Part shown: positions 35,880 to 46,738 of the stretch, piece after piece | How positions within the stretch are numbered: the stretch's first letter is position 1 | Layout of the letters: every line of letters starts with the position of its first letter | Assembly (NCBI GenBank): GCA_037074705.1 | Contig: CM073590.1 | Coordinates: 210,410,746 to 210,474,745, forward strand | DNA: 64,000 nucleotides | Direction: 5' to 3' | Source: Zhengitettix transpicula | Lineage: Eukaryota > Arthropoda > Insecta > Orthoptera > Tetrigidae | The notes under the pieces: generated by a model | The model's database searches: none | What the model saw: only the letters and a program-made list of their open reading frames with translations | What the model was told of the DNA's origin: nothing | Program-made: the position numbers and the translations under genes

Positions 35880-37400
35880 AGTATATCGAATTGAGTAATA
35901 TAATCCTTAACAATGTAGACAGAATTCATAACTCGTCGTTGAAGTAATGATACTAAGGTACCTATATATATAAGAGTAATTAAGGGGAAAGCAAATCTGG
36001 TGTTCAATTGCCTAATATTGAAGTGAGTAGTAAAACATGCAAGAATTACTTATTTGTTTCTGTCATTCGGACAATGGAGCTTGAGAAAGCTGTTATCTCC
36101 CGTTTGGATTAAACCAAGTAGGTTAGTGCCTGTAATGGCGATTCCGCCTATTGGGTAAACCTTGAATAACCTATACCCTGCTGATAAACGGCATTTCTGT
36201 CCAATCACCAACGTCAGAAAACCAGATTCAGCTTCCCGTTACTACACCTATTTACTTCCAGAGACTTTCTACCTTGATGATTATTTCTTCCGTCCTTTGA
36301 ACAAATTTGTCAAACCCAAGCATTTCACTCTGGAGTCGACGACGTTACTGCCAGGTCGATCAGGTGCTTGGTGGCTTTTGGATCGCAACTCGGTGTCCTA
36401 ATTTGGCTAAGCCTTCGCATTTTCGCTGCTAGGGCCTCGCACATTACGAAACAAGTTGCGCAATCGCTGGCGAAAAACGCAGCGTTATCAAGACCGCTTT
36501 TATCTCGGTGCACAGACGATAGTTGTACTATTTGCAGCTTTTCCCGATGTGATATAATTCGCTCGCGAAATTTAGACGACTACCGGTCGCGGTTACCGGC
36601 TATCGGACACAAGTCATCTGTATAAATTAGTCCAAAACGCCCCGTGATGTCACACATGCACGAGTTGACATTACGAAGTAGATAGAGGAAGCTTCGGGAA
36701 GTGTTGATCGCATTCACGCATGCTGATACAATGAGATGCAATTGACTGCCGTGTAGTTAGTTCAAGAAAACTGAAACTTTATGTGTCATACCGTTTCTGA
36801 TAACCAGCAAGAATGACGTACTCAAAGTCTCTGGGGATTTTTGTCAACAACAAAAAACATGGCATAAAAATTATCAGACATGAATTTCGCCCACTCAGAA
36901 ATAATTTTAAAAGTCATCTTAAATGTTTAGGAGCAATAAAATCTAATTTTCTGCGCATAATTATGTAATTTGGCTTGATAACTTCGAACAATCAATATAG
37001 CGTATGTTCTGTATGATTGCATTAAAATTTAGACGATCTATATGACAGATTTATGTCAATGCACAAATCTACATATATAAAACGTTCAGACGTTTTCCGA
37101 ATAATGAAGAAAATATTTCGTAAGTCGCCAAAACTACGAGTTTGAAATTAAAGTCAAACAATTTTTAGTTTTCAACCGACAAGATTTTATGAATTGTGGA
37201 ATAAATATGTAGAACGTTTTATAAATCACCATAACATTTAACAAATGGTAATTTACGATGTAGTTGGTTGAGAATGACGCAATGAGACCATTTATTCGCA
37301 CTTTATTTGTGTCTCGCCTTTTCTTTCTTTTCTTCTCTTTCTTCATGGCTCCGTAAGTAGCTGAAAGAGATAAGACCTTTTTTTTTTGGGGGGGGGGGGG
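35880..37400. other. Intergenic, no gene seen
   Basis: A GC-richer piece at about 36,290-36,640 holds an 85-codon plus frame (36,368-36,625) overlapping a minus frame; neither is recognised. A long T/G run (37,380-37,401) precedes the next retroelement copy. Confidence 0.4.
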
Positions 37401-37932
37401 GCGTGTAGACAGGCTATGTATAGGGTAATCCACATAGTGGCAACTCCCCTCTTATAGCATAGGAAAGGGGTTTGAAAGGGGGGATGCGGAAGGGTGCAGG
37501 AAGGTAACCAAGGGTTACTAGGGCCCACGGGCTATAGTTTAAGGATCCTACCCGGCATTCGCCTAAAAGTAATGCAGGACAAACCCTATAAAAAATACCT
37601 GCATCAGGTAGGTCGGACATTTGGTACTTGTCCCACGCCCTTCCGATGGTGGGAGAGGGGTTTGCTGTGGGGTCGCAGCTTACCCCTCGCCATGCCTTGG
37701 CCAGTTTAGGAGGCAGCTGGCCGACTATTCCAATAGGAATAGCGGACAACTCTTACCGTATGCCCAAGGTCTGCGACCCCGGAAGATACACCTCTGAAAA
37801 CAGACCGAGGTGCCTCGGCATATCGGAACCTTAGTTAAAAAAAAACAGAGATGTGAGGGCATCCCCAAAGGTAGTCCCCGCCAGAGCTCTCTGGGAAGGT
37901 TCACCTGCGAGAAATCCTCTCGCAGGCTTCCT
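37401..37932 (-). mobile_element. Poly(A) retroelement, copy B (longest)
   Basis: The most extended copy. It adjoins a T-rich/G-rich run on its left, equivalent to a poly(A) end on the minus (sense) strand. The minus frame 37,414-37,749 (111 codons) starts MSAIPIGIVGQLPPKLAKAW and keeps DLPDAG and the ending YAIRGELPLCGLP. Sense-strand upstream of the ATG includes a short inverted repeat (GCGAGAGGATTTCTCGC, 37,905-37,921) and CCGAGGCACCTCGG. No reverse transcriptase is visible; it could be a SINE or the 3' end of a LINE. Confidence 0.8.
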
Positions 37933-39429
37933 TGATAAATACATCACTGACTAAGAGATTTCGTTTACGGTCTGCTGTTTTCCAACTGACGGTTCCATCA
38001 GAAAGGCGCTTCATATTACTCGTAAAACAGGTCGTAGGGTCGAATTTCACATTACCCTTTATCTCTTTTCTTGGCGATGTATCGTCATTAAGAAGTCAGA
38101 CACCTGTCTAGATCGCGACTCGTCATTTCCGGTAAATCCTCACACTTTGTATTTTCACGTTTCATGAATGGTTGACCTTGAAAGCGGCCTTTCCTGTTAT
38201 AATTTATGTACTGTCCTCGTAGTCTCAACAATAAAAATTTAAAAAGTGGCATTGCTCTTTTCGTGTAAATTATTTGCTATTAATAGCTGAAAAGTGTATG
38301 ACGACTTACTGATATTGAAATTTTAATAAAACCAATAATACCACGATACCAAAGGAATATTCTAAACCAATCTTTTACATCTGTTTAAAAAATAACAACG
38401 TTCAAGCGCTCTCCTTTTCTTTTGTTGAACGTATTCTTGTGGCCCAATGTCAGACCACTCTTGCACACATGTAGCGTGGTAAATAGGTAATGGTGCGTGC
38501 TATGTTCTGTTGAAGGTCACGGATGGTTCGTAGCTCGTAAACCCTCGATTTCGCATATCCTATTGGAAGAAGTCTTAAAGGAATAAAATAACACGGAGTG
38601 GGAGGCCAGTTTCCAGTGAAACAACTCTTCTACGAAACTTTTAGTTGACGTGTACGGACGCTGTGCGACATATGGCACCGCTCTGTTTGAAGAAAACAAT
38701 GTTAATTGTTCTGAACACAACGCACAAAACGTCTGCAACAAACAGAACGCATAGAACAAACATTTATAAAATTCTAATTTATAATTTCCCCCCGTTATTG
38801 AGTCGTCTGCAACATGTATTAGCACGACTTTCACAGCAGAACGCCAATATCTCACTCAATATTGTTGATGAGACTGTATATAGTTCTTACACTCTTATTA
38901 GTAGACCCTTTATAAAGAAGTGTATGTAAACTGTTCCTAAAATCTTCGGAATGAGGGTCGTATAACGATATGTTTTTATGTACGTTCATGTGTGTTTTTC
39001 TTTTGAGGGTTATAAGGAAAACGTTTGCATATTTTCTAGATAAGTGTCTCGTTTTTGGGCCAACCTGACTTTACTGGTCGTTTATCGTCTGAAAACTGGT
39101 GTATGCCTGAGTTGCACTACTGCAACAACAGTCGCAGTGGCTTGGAAACCTATGCTTCCTTTATTTTCGTACGGTTCACATCTCCTTCAACTTAACAGCT
39201 AACAAATTTTAATACGCCTTTATCTCTATCTTACTATACAAATTTAACGCTGATGTTCGCGTTTAGTTATAGGGAAAAATTGTTATCCTGAAAATAAGTA
39301 CAATTTTTAATTATGGTGTGAGATGAAAACCATTTGATGTAGCCAGAATCGATTCACAATTCAATAAGAATGACGTTTTATAGTAAATTTTAGGTAGGTT
39401 AAATAAAGTAAAACATACGTAATCGAATC
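37933..39429. other. Intergenic, possible worn transposon
   Basis: The 112-codon minus frame at 38,517-38,855 overlaps a 94-codon plus frame. The minus-strand translation around 38,400-38,700 has a feel of transposase C-terminal sequence, but I could not match it to a specific motif. Confidence 0.25.
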
Positions 39430-39492
39430 GAAGTAGCTCAATGGTTTAGATGACCTAGGTTCAAAGCTGTGGTTCCGTCGCATGTTTTTCAT
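39430..39492 (+). repeat. tRNA-like fragment
   Basis: GTAGCTCAATGGTTTAGATG resembles a tRNA D-arm/A box and is followed by GGTTCAAAGCTGTGGTTCC, a weak B box. No acceptor stem closes, so it is a tRNA or SINE relic. Confidence 0.35.
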
Positions 39493-39555
39493 TTTATTTC
39501 ACAATTAAATATTATCACCTGAATTCATAGCTGAGCTTTAGAATAAAAGCTTCTA

Positions 39556-39607
<52 letters not shown>
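39556..39607. repeat. (TA)n microsatellite, interrupted once
   Basis: A TA run of about 50 bases with one G interruption near 39,570. Confidence 0.95.
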
Positions 39608-39610
<3 letters not shown>

Positions 39611-40766
39611 ATATTGTATATCTCTAATTAAATCAAATTCCAAATTATTGGATTATTGTATTAGTAGTTAATATTGTGGCCAGGCTATTGTAAGTAAATG
39701 TTAACAATCAGCATAACGTATGAATGCGGAGATTGGAGTGTTCCCAATCTGTATTGTTGACGGCGGCATGAACGAATGAAAGGCGGACTATGTGTTTGTT
39801 CAAAGCATGAAAACCGACCGTATTGTGAATTTTCACCATCAGATGGCACTTGTCAGATGGTAGAGAACAGAAATCGGATGACGAAATTTAGTCACTCTGC
39901 TAGTGGAGGTCATCCAGAAAAGATCGATTGATAAGTTGACTTGCAGATTCTGTTGGTGGCGGATTACAACAAAGTTCTACTTGTAGATTCTGTTAATGGG
40001 GGTCAGCGTGGAGAGGTTGGTCAGTAAAAACCCTCATATAGTTTGATGGTAAACTTTACTTCGAATCTCTTTAGTAAAGACGCCATTTAAGAAAAATAAT
40101 TATGAAGTAGCCATTGATAAACCACAGAAAACTGATAGTCTGTGTTGTGCGAAAGGTTGGATTGTGTATTCTGACTGAAGTGTGGTGTATAAACTGTATG
40201 AGCAACATAGTGGCCATTTTAAAAGCAAAAGTAATTTAATAAATTTTGTGTTTTAATCAAAAAGAAAACATTTTAATTTTGTGAAATGAAGGAATTGGAG
40301 TTGCACGAGGACTGTTCCCACATTTGGTATGTTAAATAATTATATTGATAACATCTTTTTTAAAAAATTTGTCTAATTTTCATACCGTCAGATTCAATTT
40401 GTTATTGTTTGATATTTTAGGAAAAGTTAAGTAAATCTTCTTGTAAATTAATTTCAATATTTTTATCTAAAGTACCTTGTAAGTGTTTTGAGGCCAGATA
40501 AAGTGATCCTAGAGATTTAAGAGTCTCATAAGTAAATTATCCATGGTATAAATTTTATAAAAATATTGTATTTAAATAAACTAAAATTAATTTGTAAAAA
40601 TTTCACAATTTCAAATTGTCTAATTTGTGAATATTCATTTATTTTACTAAAACTGTCCAAGGATTAAAGTATTCTTTTAAAGTAAAATTTGAAGAATTAA
40701 TTAAATTGAAAATATTAATGGTTACCACAGTAAATGTTATTGCAATTTTAACACCAAGAAAAATTA
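39608..40766. other. Intergenic, no gene seen
   Basis: A short direct repeat, ACTTG(C/T)AGATTCTGTT, lies at about 39,939 and 39,979. Otherwise featureless. Confidence 0.45.
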
Positions 40767-41090
40767 AAATGTCTTCATTCAGAAAGAAAGCTTTCAATTG
40801 AATTTCAGCCAAATATTTCATGAAATTTGATTTACAGGATAAGGTTGGAAAACTCTTGACCGAATCGAGAATCGAACTCGCGTCTCCCACTGAGCCCCGG
40901 ATTCACCTACAATTCACTACAATACATTCTTCACGACCTAACTTCAGGACTCAATGAAGAACGGATATTAAAATGAACTGATAAAATGTGCAATGTCTTC
41001 ATTCAAGAAAGAACAGAAGGAAAGATTTCAATTGAATTTCATCCATATAGGCCACGAAATTTGATTTAAAGGATAAGGGTGGAAAAATCT
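40767..41090. repeat. Direct repeats flanking a tRNA-like B box
   Basis: About 90 bases at 40,770-40,858 recur at 40,993-41,085. Both hold ATGTCTTCATTCA, then TTTCAATTGAATTTCA, GAAATTTGATTTA and GGATAAGG. Between them, on the minus strand, is a B-box-like GAGTTCGATTCTCG (about 40,866-40,879). One reading is a segmental duplication; another is two ends of one short element. Confidence 0.6.
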
Positions 41091-41879
41091 AGTGCGGATA
41101 ATTTGCATTATAATAATAATCCCAGAATTATATTTTTCTAAACCATGTACCAAGTAATGAGGTCTCAGCGGTACCATAAATGCTTACTCTCGATTTATGA
41201 TCATTAACCAGCTGTGTGAAATAGAATTTGGGTTAATCATAACAAAATAGCCAGTGTGAATGAACGCAACATAGATGTTGACAGTTGAGTTCCGAATGAG
41301 ACGTTTACGGTTGTGCAGAAGGGCAAATATATAAGTAGATTATTAATTTCATTCACCGGTATTCTCATTTCATTTGTTGTTGTATAATAATATAATTTCT
41401 TTGTAAAACAAATATTGGACTACGTCAAGACATAGATAAAATAATGGCAAATGTCTTACCAGTTTTATAAAGAGACTAAATTCATTTTATTACGACCAGG
41501 ATGGCGTAGCAACGTGCAGACATGAATTGATTGTCTGGTCACAGTGACGGTCTATTGTTGTGCGTCAGTCGTGCCTCCGAAGTCTTCGGATACTCTGCGA
41601 TCTTCGAAGGTCTTCTAAATTACCAGAAATCGTTCCACTGTGGTTAACCAACGAATGGATTGTCAGCCAAGCAATTAACTTACATACTTCCGTGACTTCC
41701 TTTCAGTGATCTTTTTTTATAGGGTTGGTGTTTGAAAGGGGATGAAGCTGAGAAGAGGGGATACCAACGAGAATAATGTAACGCAGGGAAACAGCTGGTC
41801 TAGTGGCACAGAAACAAGTAATTAGGGAGATGAAACAACTTTAAAAAAATCTGGGTTGGTCATGAGGAAATATTCCACG
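41091..41879. other. Intergenic, no gene seen
   Basis: No supported feature. TTTATAGGGTTGGTGTTTGA near 41,717 is faintly like the poly(A) retroelement but too short to call. Confidence 0.4.
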
Positions 41880-41975
41880 ATTTTCTGCAAGCGATGGTTC
41901 AATTAATAATATTGCTGTAATCAGAAGGATCATTGTTCCGATCCCCGGTAGCGCATCCAGATTTAAAATTTAATT
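41880..41975 (+). repeat. SINE-like fragment with B box
   Basis: ATGGTTCAATTAATAATATT followed by GTTCCGATCCCCGGTAGCG (about 41,935-41,953) has A/B box order and spacing, with a run of T/A-rich sequence after it. Confidence 0.35.
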
Positions 41976-42667
41976 TTTTTCACCCCTAATTTGTTAATCC
42001 AATTATTTGAAGACAGGGAAGGTATTATTACAAATGATATTTGTCGAATGATCTCCTTTGGAATGTAAAATAGGAGTTAGGCAAACAGAAATTGAGATTT
42101 TAAAAAAAATACAAAGTCGGAAAAATAAATTGTTACAAATTTTTTCAATTACATAAATTTATTAAAATAAATACGACGTTTAGTCTATTTTATTTAAACC
42201 TTTCAGATAAAGAAATTAGGAGACCGTGGTATAAAATATCAATTTTAATAATGTTTGTAGTTACACATAAAAATAAAAAATAGGCTATGATTACAATATC
42301 AAAAACTTTATAACGAAAAAATTATCGAACTTTGTTTTCGTTGTTAGCAATATATAATTGTAAATTAGCTTTATAACGGTAAAACAATGACCAAATTAAA
42401 CTTTATTCCTCATAACATAAGTAAATGTTAAAAAAAACACGTCACGGTACTCGTATGAGGCTTCTCGGGATTTCATCCAAAGGAAGGATTGAACATTAAA
42501 CAAAATTTAGATGTAAAATGAACACTTACTACACAAAACTCAAACTATACCGCACAACACAACCTAGATTTTCGTAAAGGGAATGCGGCATGGGGCACGA
42601 TCTTTAAGAGCAATTCTTGTGTCCATTCACACAAAATTGCAGTATCATTAACAAATTATTTTTTTTT
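41976..42667. other. Intergenic, AT-rich
   Basis: No supported feature. It ends in a T-run that abuts retroelement copy C. Confidence 0.45.
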
Positions 42668-43163
42668 TAGGGCAACAGGCTACATGAGGGTAATCCACTT
42701 TGGACAACTCCCCTTTAATAGCATAGGAAGGGATTTGAAAGGGGGGATGCGGAAGGGTGGAGGAAGGTAGCCAAGGGTAATGGTTTAAGGATCCTACCCA
42801 ACATTCGTCAAAAATAAATGCAGGACAAACCCTAGAAAAACCTGCATCAGGTAGGTCGGGCATTGGGTACTTGTCCCACGCCCTTCCGATAGCGGGAGAG
42901 GAGTTTGATGTGGGGACGCAGCATTCCCTTCTCCGTGCCTTGACCAGTTTAGGAGGCAGCTGGCCGACTATTCCAATGGGAATAGCGGACAACTCTTACC
43001 GTAGCCCAAGGTCTGTGACCGCGGAACATACACCTCTCAGAACAGGCCGAGGTGCCTCGGCTTGTGGGAACCTTAGTTCAAAAACGGTGAGGAAAAGGCG
43101 TACTCAAAGGTAGCCCCTTCGTATCTCTCCTATATGGAGAGAATAGCCCTCGCAGGCCTTAAC
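42668..43163 (-). mobile_element. Poly(A) retroelement, copy C
   Basis: A run of T (42,658-42,668) marks the poly(A) end of the sense (minus) strand. The minus frame 42,648-42,992 (114 codons) again starts MSAIPIGIVGQLPPKLVKAR and ends by running through the poly(A), giving a Lys-Lys-Lys tail. Its end form (AACAGGCTACATGAGG) groups it with D and E rather than A and B. Confidence 0.8.
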
Positions 43164-43750
43164 AAATGAAAGACGGTTCTTTATATTCACTATTACGAAT
43201 TACCAGCAACCTGCAAGTAAACTACAAAAATTAACGTAGCCTGTCCGAAGACCTTCTTAACTGTATTAAAAGCTTTGTTTGACAATAAAAATTGAGAATA
43301 TCCTTCAATAATTTTAAATCCATAATAACTTATATGATTTACTGTGTCCGTACAAAAAAAAATTGTTGAAAGTTCCAGATAATTTAAAAATTAAATTGTG
43401 ACTTAGTTGGGGGATATAATACAAACATAATGTTTAGAATACATTGTTAACAATTTTGTTTACGGTTTTCATACCGATTTAGTCCAAATTAGTTAATTCT
43501 TGTAACAAAGATGCAAATGTGTTGCTTTTCGATTCGTAGTTGCGATCTATTATTGTGGAAGTAGCGTAAATAATGAGAGAAGAAATACAGAAACGTTTAG
43601 AACCTCCAAGATATTAATTTAATGGCATCTTCAGCGTCGATGATCTAAGGAAAATCAGGCTGAGTCCTAATACTAAGATATACATAGAAAGTTGGGGTGG
43701 GGGAAACACCGCTTCTTTGTAGTCCAGAAATTATTCATCACGAATTTTTC
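43164..43750. other. Intergenic; weak hammerhead-like trace
   Basis: The minus strand at about 43,585-43,645 reads GCTGAAGATGCCATTAAATT, then GGAGGTTCTAAACGTTTCTG. It has a core-like start and an AAACGTT end, but no convincing stem II. Confidence 0.3.
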
Positions 43751-43935
43751 TTTAGAGTAACTGGATACATGGGGGTAATCCACGTGATTGCAACTCCCGT
43801 TTAATAGCATAGGAAGGGATTTGAAAGGGGGGGGGATGTTGAAGGGGAGAGCAAGGTAAACAACGGCTATAGTTTAAGTATCCTACTCGGCATTTGCCTG
43901 AAAGTGATGCATCAGGTAGTGGGGTTGTAGTTTAG
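43751..43935 (-). mobile_element. Poly(A) retroelement, copy D (truncated)
   Basis: Only the poly(A)-proximal ~185 bases are kept: AGTAACTGGATACATGGGGG, then TTTAATAGCATAGGAAGGG, ending after GATGCATCAGGTAG. The rest is missing from the 5' side of the sense strand, as with 5'-truncated retrotransposition. The open frame is lost. Confidence 0.7.
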
Positions 43936-45130
43936 TCCCAGATTTATTTTTAATACTAACTCAAACGCTTGCCAGAATAGTTTTTTTTTCTGAAGACATC
44001 CCAGAAGAACATTGGTGACAAATGAGTATTCGTTCAATTCTACGACAACCTTTTCTCAGCACCTATTTAATTTTAACCCAGAAAGTTATTTCGTTGTTCA
44101 GCATCGACATTATGACCAGAGTCGCCTGTTTTGTTCCGCTTTCCAAGTTCAAAGACACGTCGTTAACTTCTCAAACACGAAACTTAATCCCTTTTACAGT
44201 ATCGTCAGAGAGAATAAGACACCTGGGCAATTAAGCTGCCTTGTCATTAGTCATATCTGCGATTTCAAAGTGTAAGATCTATAATTTGACATTCGTTATC
44301 AGCTAAATCCGTCCGTCTTAAAATGATTCATTTCTCATTGTCGTCCGACGAAAAGAATTAACATACCATGTTAAAATTTTTTTCATTACATACACATTGT
44401 TATTACACTACTGAAAAAACAATAGTTTTAGAGTACCTATACGTATTTTTAAAAAAATGTAACAATATGTTAATGTTCTGAAGTTATTGAAACAGTCGGA
44501 GCATTGTTGAGACTAAATTAAGATCATTAAAGATAAGAAAAAAGCGGAAGTGAAATTTAAATGTAGGAAAGGGCATTGTTGAACATATTGTTAATTTTCT
44601 CACGTTGCATAAATTTGACTTATAGAGCTAAGATTCTGAATTGTTACTTATTAGTGAAATTAGAGTCTTTCTATATATATATATATTGATTTTGTACTAA
44701 CCGTCCGTGCTGAAATCTTGGAAACAGTAGGACATTTTCGCCAGCTGATGAGCCACCACCAACCTCGACGAGTGCAGTAAAGTATATATAACCATTGTAG
44801 ACTCTATAAATGTCGACCATATTTAATTGAGCACATATACCGCGTTTCTTTAAATGAAATATTTATTAATTAACGTCTAAATCTTAATTTTTTATAATAT
44901 TTTAATGTATGTATTACAAAACCAGTTATTTAAAGGCTTCAGATCAAAAATTCTTAAGGGCCAATAAACAGTCATGACAGTATTGTTTCAAAATAGTTTA
45001 TTATACAACGTCCATGTGCGAATCCCTTTCACGTGCATAAAAAAAATTTCATACAAAGTGGGTGACATAAATATGTATAAATAAACAGAAAAATGGCCAC
45101 TTTGTCACTTATTCAAGGAAAACAAAAAAT
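43936..45130. other. Intergenic, no gene seen
   Basis: Overlapping frames of 87 and 70 codons at 44,012-44,275 are unsupported. A short TA run lies at about 44,671-44,686. Confidence 0.45.
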
Positions 45131-45136
45131 AATGAC

Positions 45137-45820
45137 AATATTACTACGGTTCGGTCACAGTTACAATCATCACAGGACGCAGGCAGTCCATGACACTGGA
45201 TATCTAATTTTTCCAAAATTCTGGAAGAAACGTCATAATATTCTGATAATTTTTTGTTTCAGTTGAATAATACACGTTTTTTAAAAAAAAAATTGACCGT
45301 TTTTCTGTTTATTTATGAAATTATAATTGTCATATTAACTTTTTTTTCGTAAATATGAATAGACTACAGTCGAAAAAACATGATGAAGGAAAAGCTCAAA
45401 AATACTAGTAACAAGTGTGAAAAATATTTTTCATATGTATTCATGTGAAAAAATAATATCAATCAGAAATCAACAGGATAAATAATATAACTAAAACAAA
45501 AAAATTATTACAATGTTACTACGGTTCGACCACGGTTACAATCATGACACTAGACATTTAATTTTTTTCAAAACTGTCTCTTACTTGATGAAGTCCCAAA
45601 ATTGTAGACGAAACGTCGTAATATTGTGATAATTTTTGGTTTAAGTTGAATAGTATACGTTTTTTAATTGGCCGTTTACCGTTTTTTTATGAAATTATAA
45701 TTGTCATAATAACTTAAATAGTAAGAAAAAGCTCAAAAATACTAGTAAAAACGGTGCAAAATATTTTTCATATGAATTTATGTGGAAAAAAAAATTACAA
45801 TCAGATATCAACATGCAAAA
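45137..45820 (+). mobile_element. 375-bp tandem pair with hammerhead-like motif
   Basis: Two head-to-tail copies start at TTACTACGGTTCG (45,141 and 45,516), a period of 375. Shared blocks in order: TTACAATCAT; ACGTC(A/G)TAATATT(C/G)TGATAA; ATACACGTTTTTT-like; GAAATTATAATTGTCATA; AAAGCTCAAAAATACTAGTA; AAAATATTTTTCATATG; and ATCAACA. The second copy keeps a clear hammerhead-like hairpin (45,581-45,621); in the first only GAAGAAACGTCATAATATT remains. Tandem LTR-like units of about this size with a hammerhead are the layout of retrozymes and Penelope-like element ends. No reverse transcriptase is present. Confidence 0.65.
45581..45621 (+). ncRNA. Hammerhead-like motif in tandem unit
   Basis: TTAC (45,581-45,584) pairs with GTAA (45,618-45,621) as a 4-bp stem I. 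The core is TTGATGA (C3 changed to T), then an extra A, stem II GTC/GAC (45,593-45,595 with 45,607-45,609), then GAAACGTC with palindromic ACGT at 45,613-45,616. Loss of C3, a catalytic-core base in hammerheads, suggests this copy is inactive. Confidence 0.5.
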
Positions 45821-45970
45821 TAAAGGGAATGGAAATTAGAAAATTTTAAGTAGCTTCCTCTTTTTAATTGTAATTATTTATTAATTTATTAGTCGTTTTG
45901 TAGCACTTTATTTATCGAGAACGTTTGGGCTGCAACCTGCATCTTTACGACATGATCTTTATTATGTCTA

Positions 45971-46004
45971 CACCTGTAGAAGGTCCGCACTGGACTGAAA
46001 CAAG
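45971..46004 (+). ncRNA. Degraded hammerhead-like motif
   Basis: CAC, CTGTAGA (one change), an extra A, a hairpin GGTCC/GGACT with a GCACT loop (5 bp including a G-T pair), then GAAAC followed by AAG. The ACGT is lost. Confidence 0.4.
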
Positions 46005-46649
46005 ATCAGTAATGTAATTTAATAAATTATTTTAAAATATACTCTACGTCTGTTTCCTGGCCTTGAATCGTTTAATTATTTAAATACGACACAAGTTAAC
46101 GTATAAGCGTAAATTTCAGATATTTAAAAATGATTAAAACGTGATATCTTGAGAAAAGATTAATAATTTAAATGCTATCTATTGCGCATTTTACATGTAC
46201 ATTGATTAGGTTTCTTATCTTTTCCTCCATTACTTACATCTTTTATATTAAGAAATCATAGACAGCACGACCTAGTTTCATGTTCTGCTCTTGTGCACTT
46301 GGCAGGGTTTATATCGTACCTTTAACGATTTAAATGAGGTCCACGTAAAATATACTTGATAGTTGGCTTGCAAAAAATTTGTAAACCTTGATCAAACAGA
46401 AGGAAAACATCCATCAGTAATATAACGAATAGATTTTAGTTATTCTCAAACCGCATCGTCCGCCATCTTGTTAATCGAACCGAATAATGCAAGAAATACT
46501 GAATTAAAAACTCAGGACACTGTAAATTACTGAGAATACCTTGATAAATTGTGTTCATTATGAATAATATAGTAATCATTTTAATTTAGAGTATTGACTT
46601 TAAGTTTAATAGTTTGGAAATTTCATAATTTTTAAAATGAAAAATCCAT
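46005..46649. other. Intergenic, no gene seen
   Basis: AT-rich with no supported feature. Confidence 0.45.
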
Positions 46650-46738
46650 TGCCTCTGAAGAAAGGGATAAGGATTCGAGAAACGTTGTGTGGTATTTATA
46701 TTTTAACTGTATTTGGCTAGCTTTCTTATTATTAGTAT
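46650..46738 (+). repeat. TTTGGCTAT repeat family copy
   Basis: CTGAAGAAAGGGATAAGGAT, TCGAGAAACGTTGTGTGGTA, TTTATATTTTAACTG, TATTTGGCTAGCTTTCTTAT. The core CTGAAGA and GAAACGTT are intact, but stem II is poor. Confidence 0.5.
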
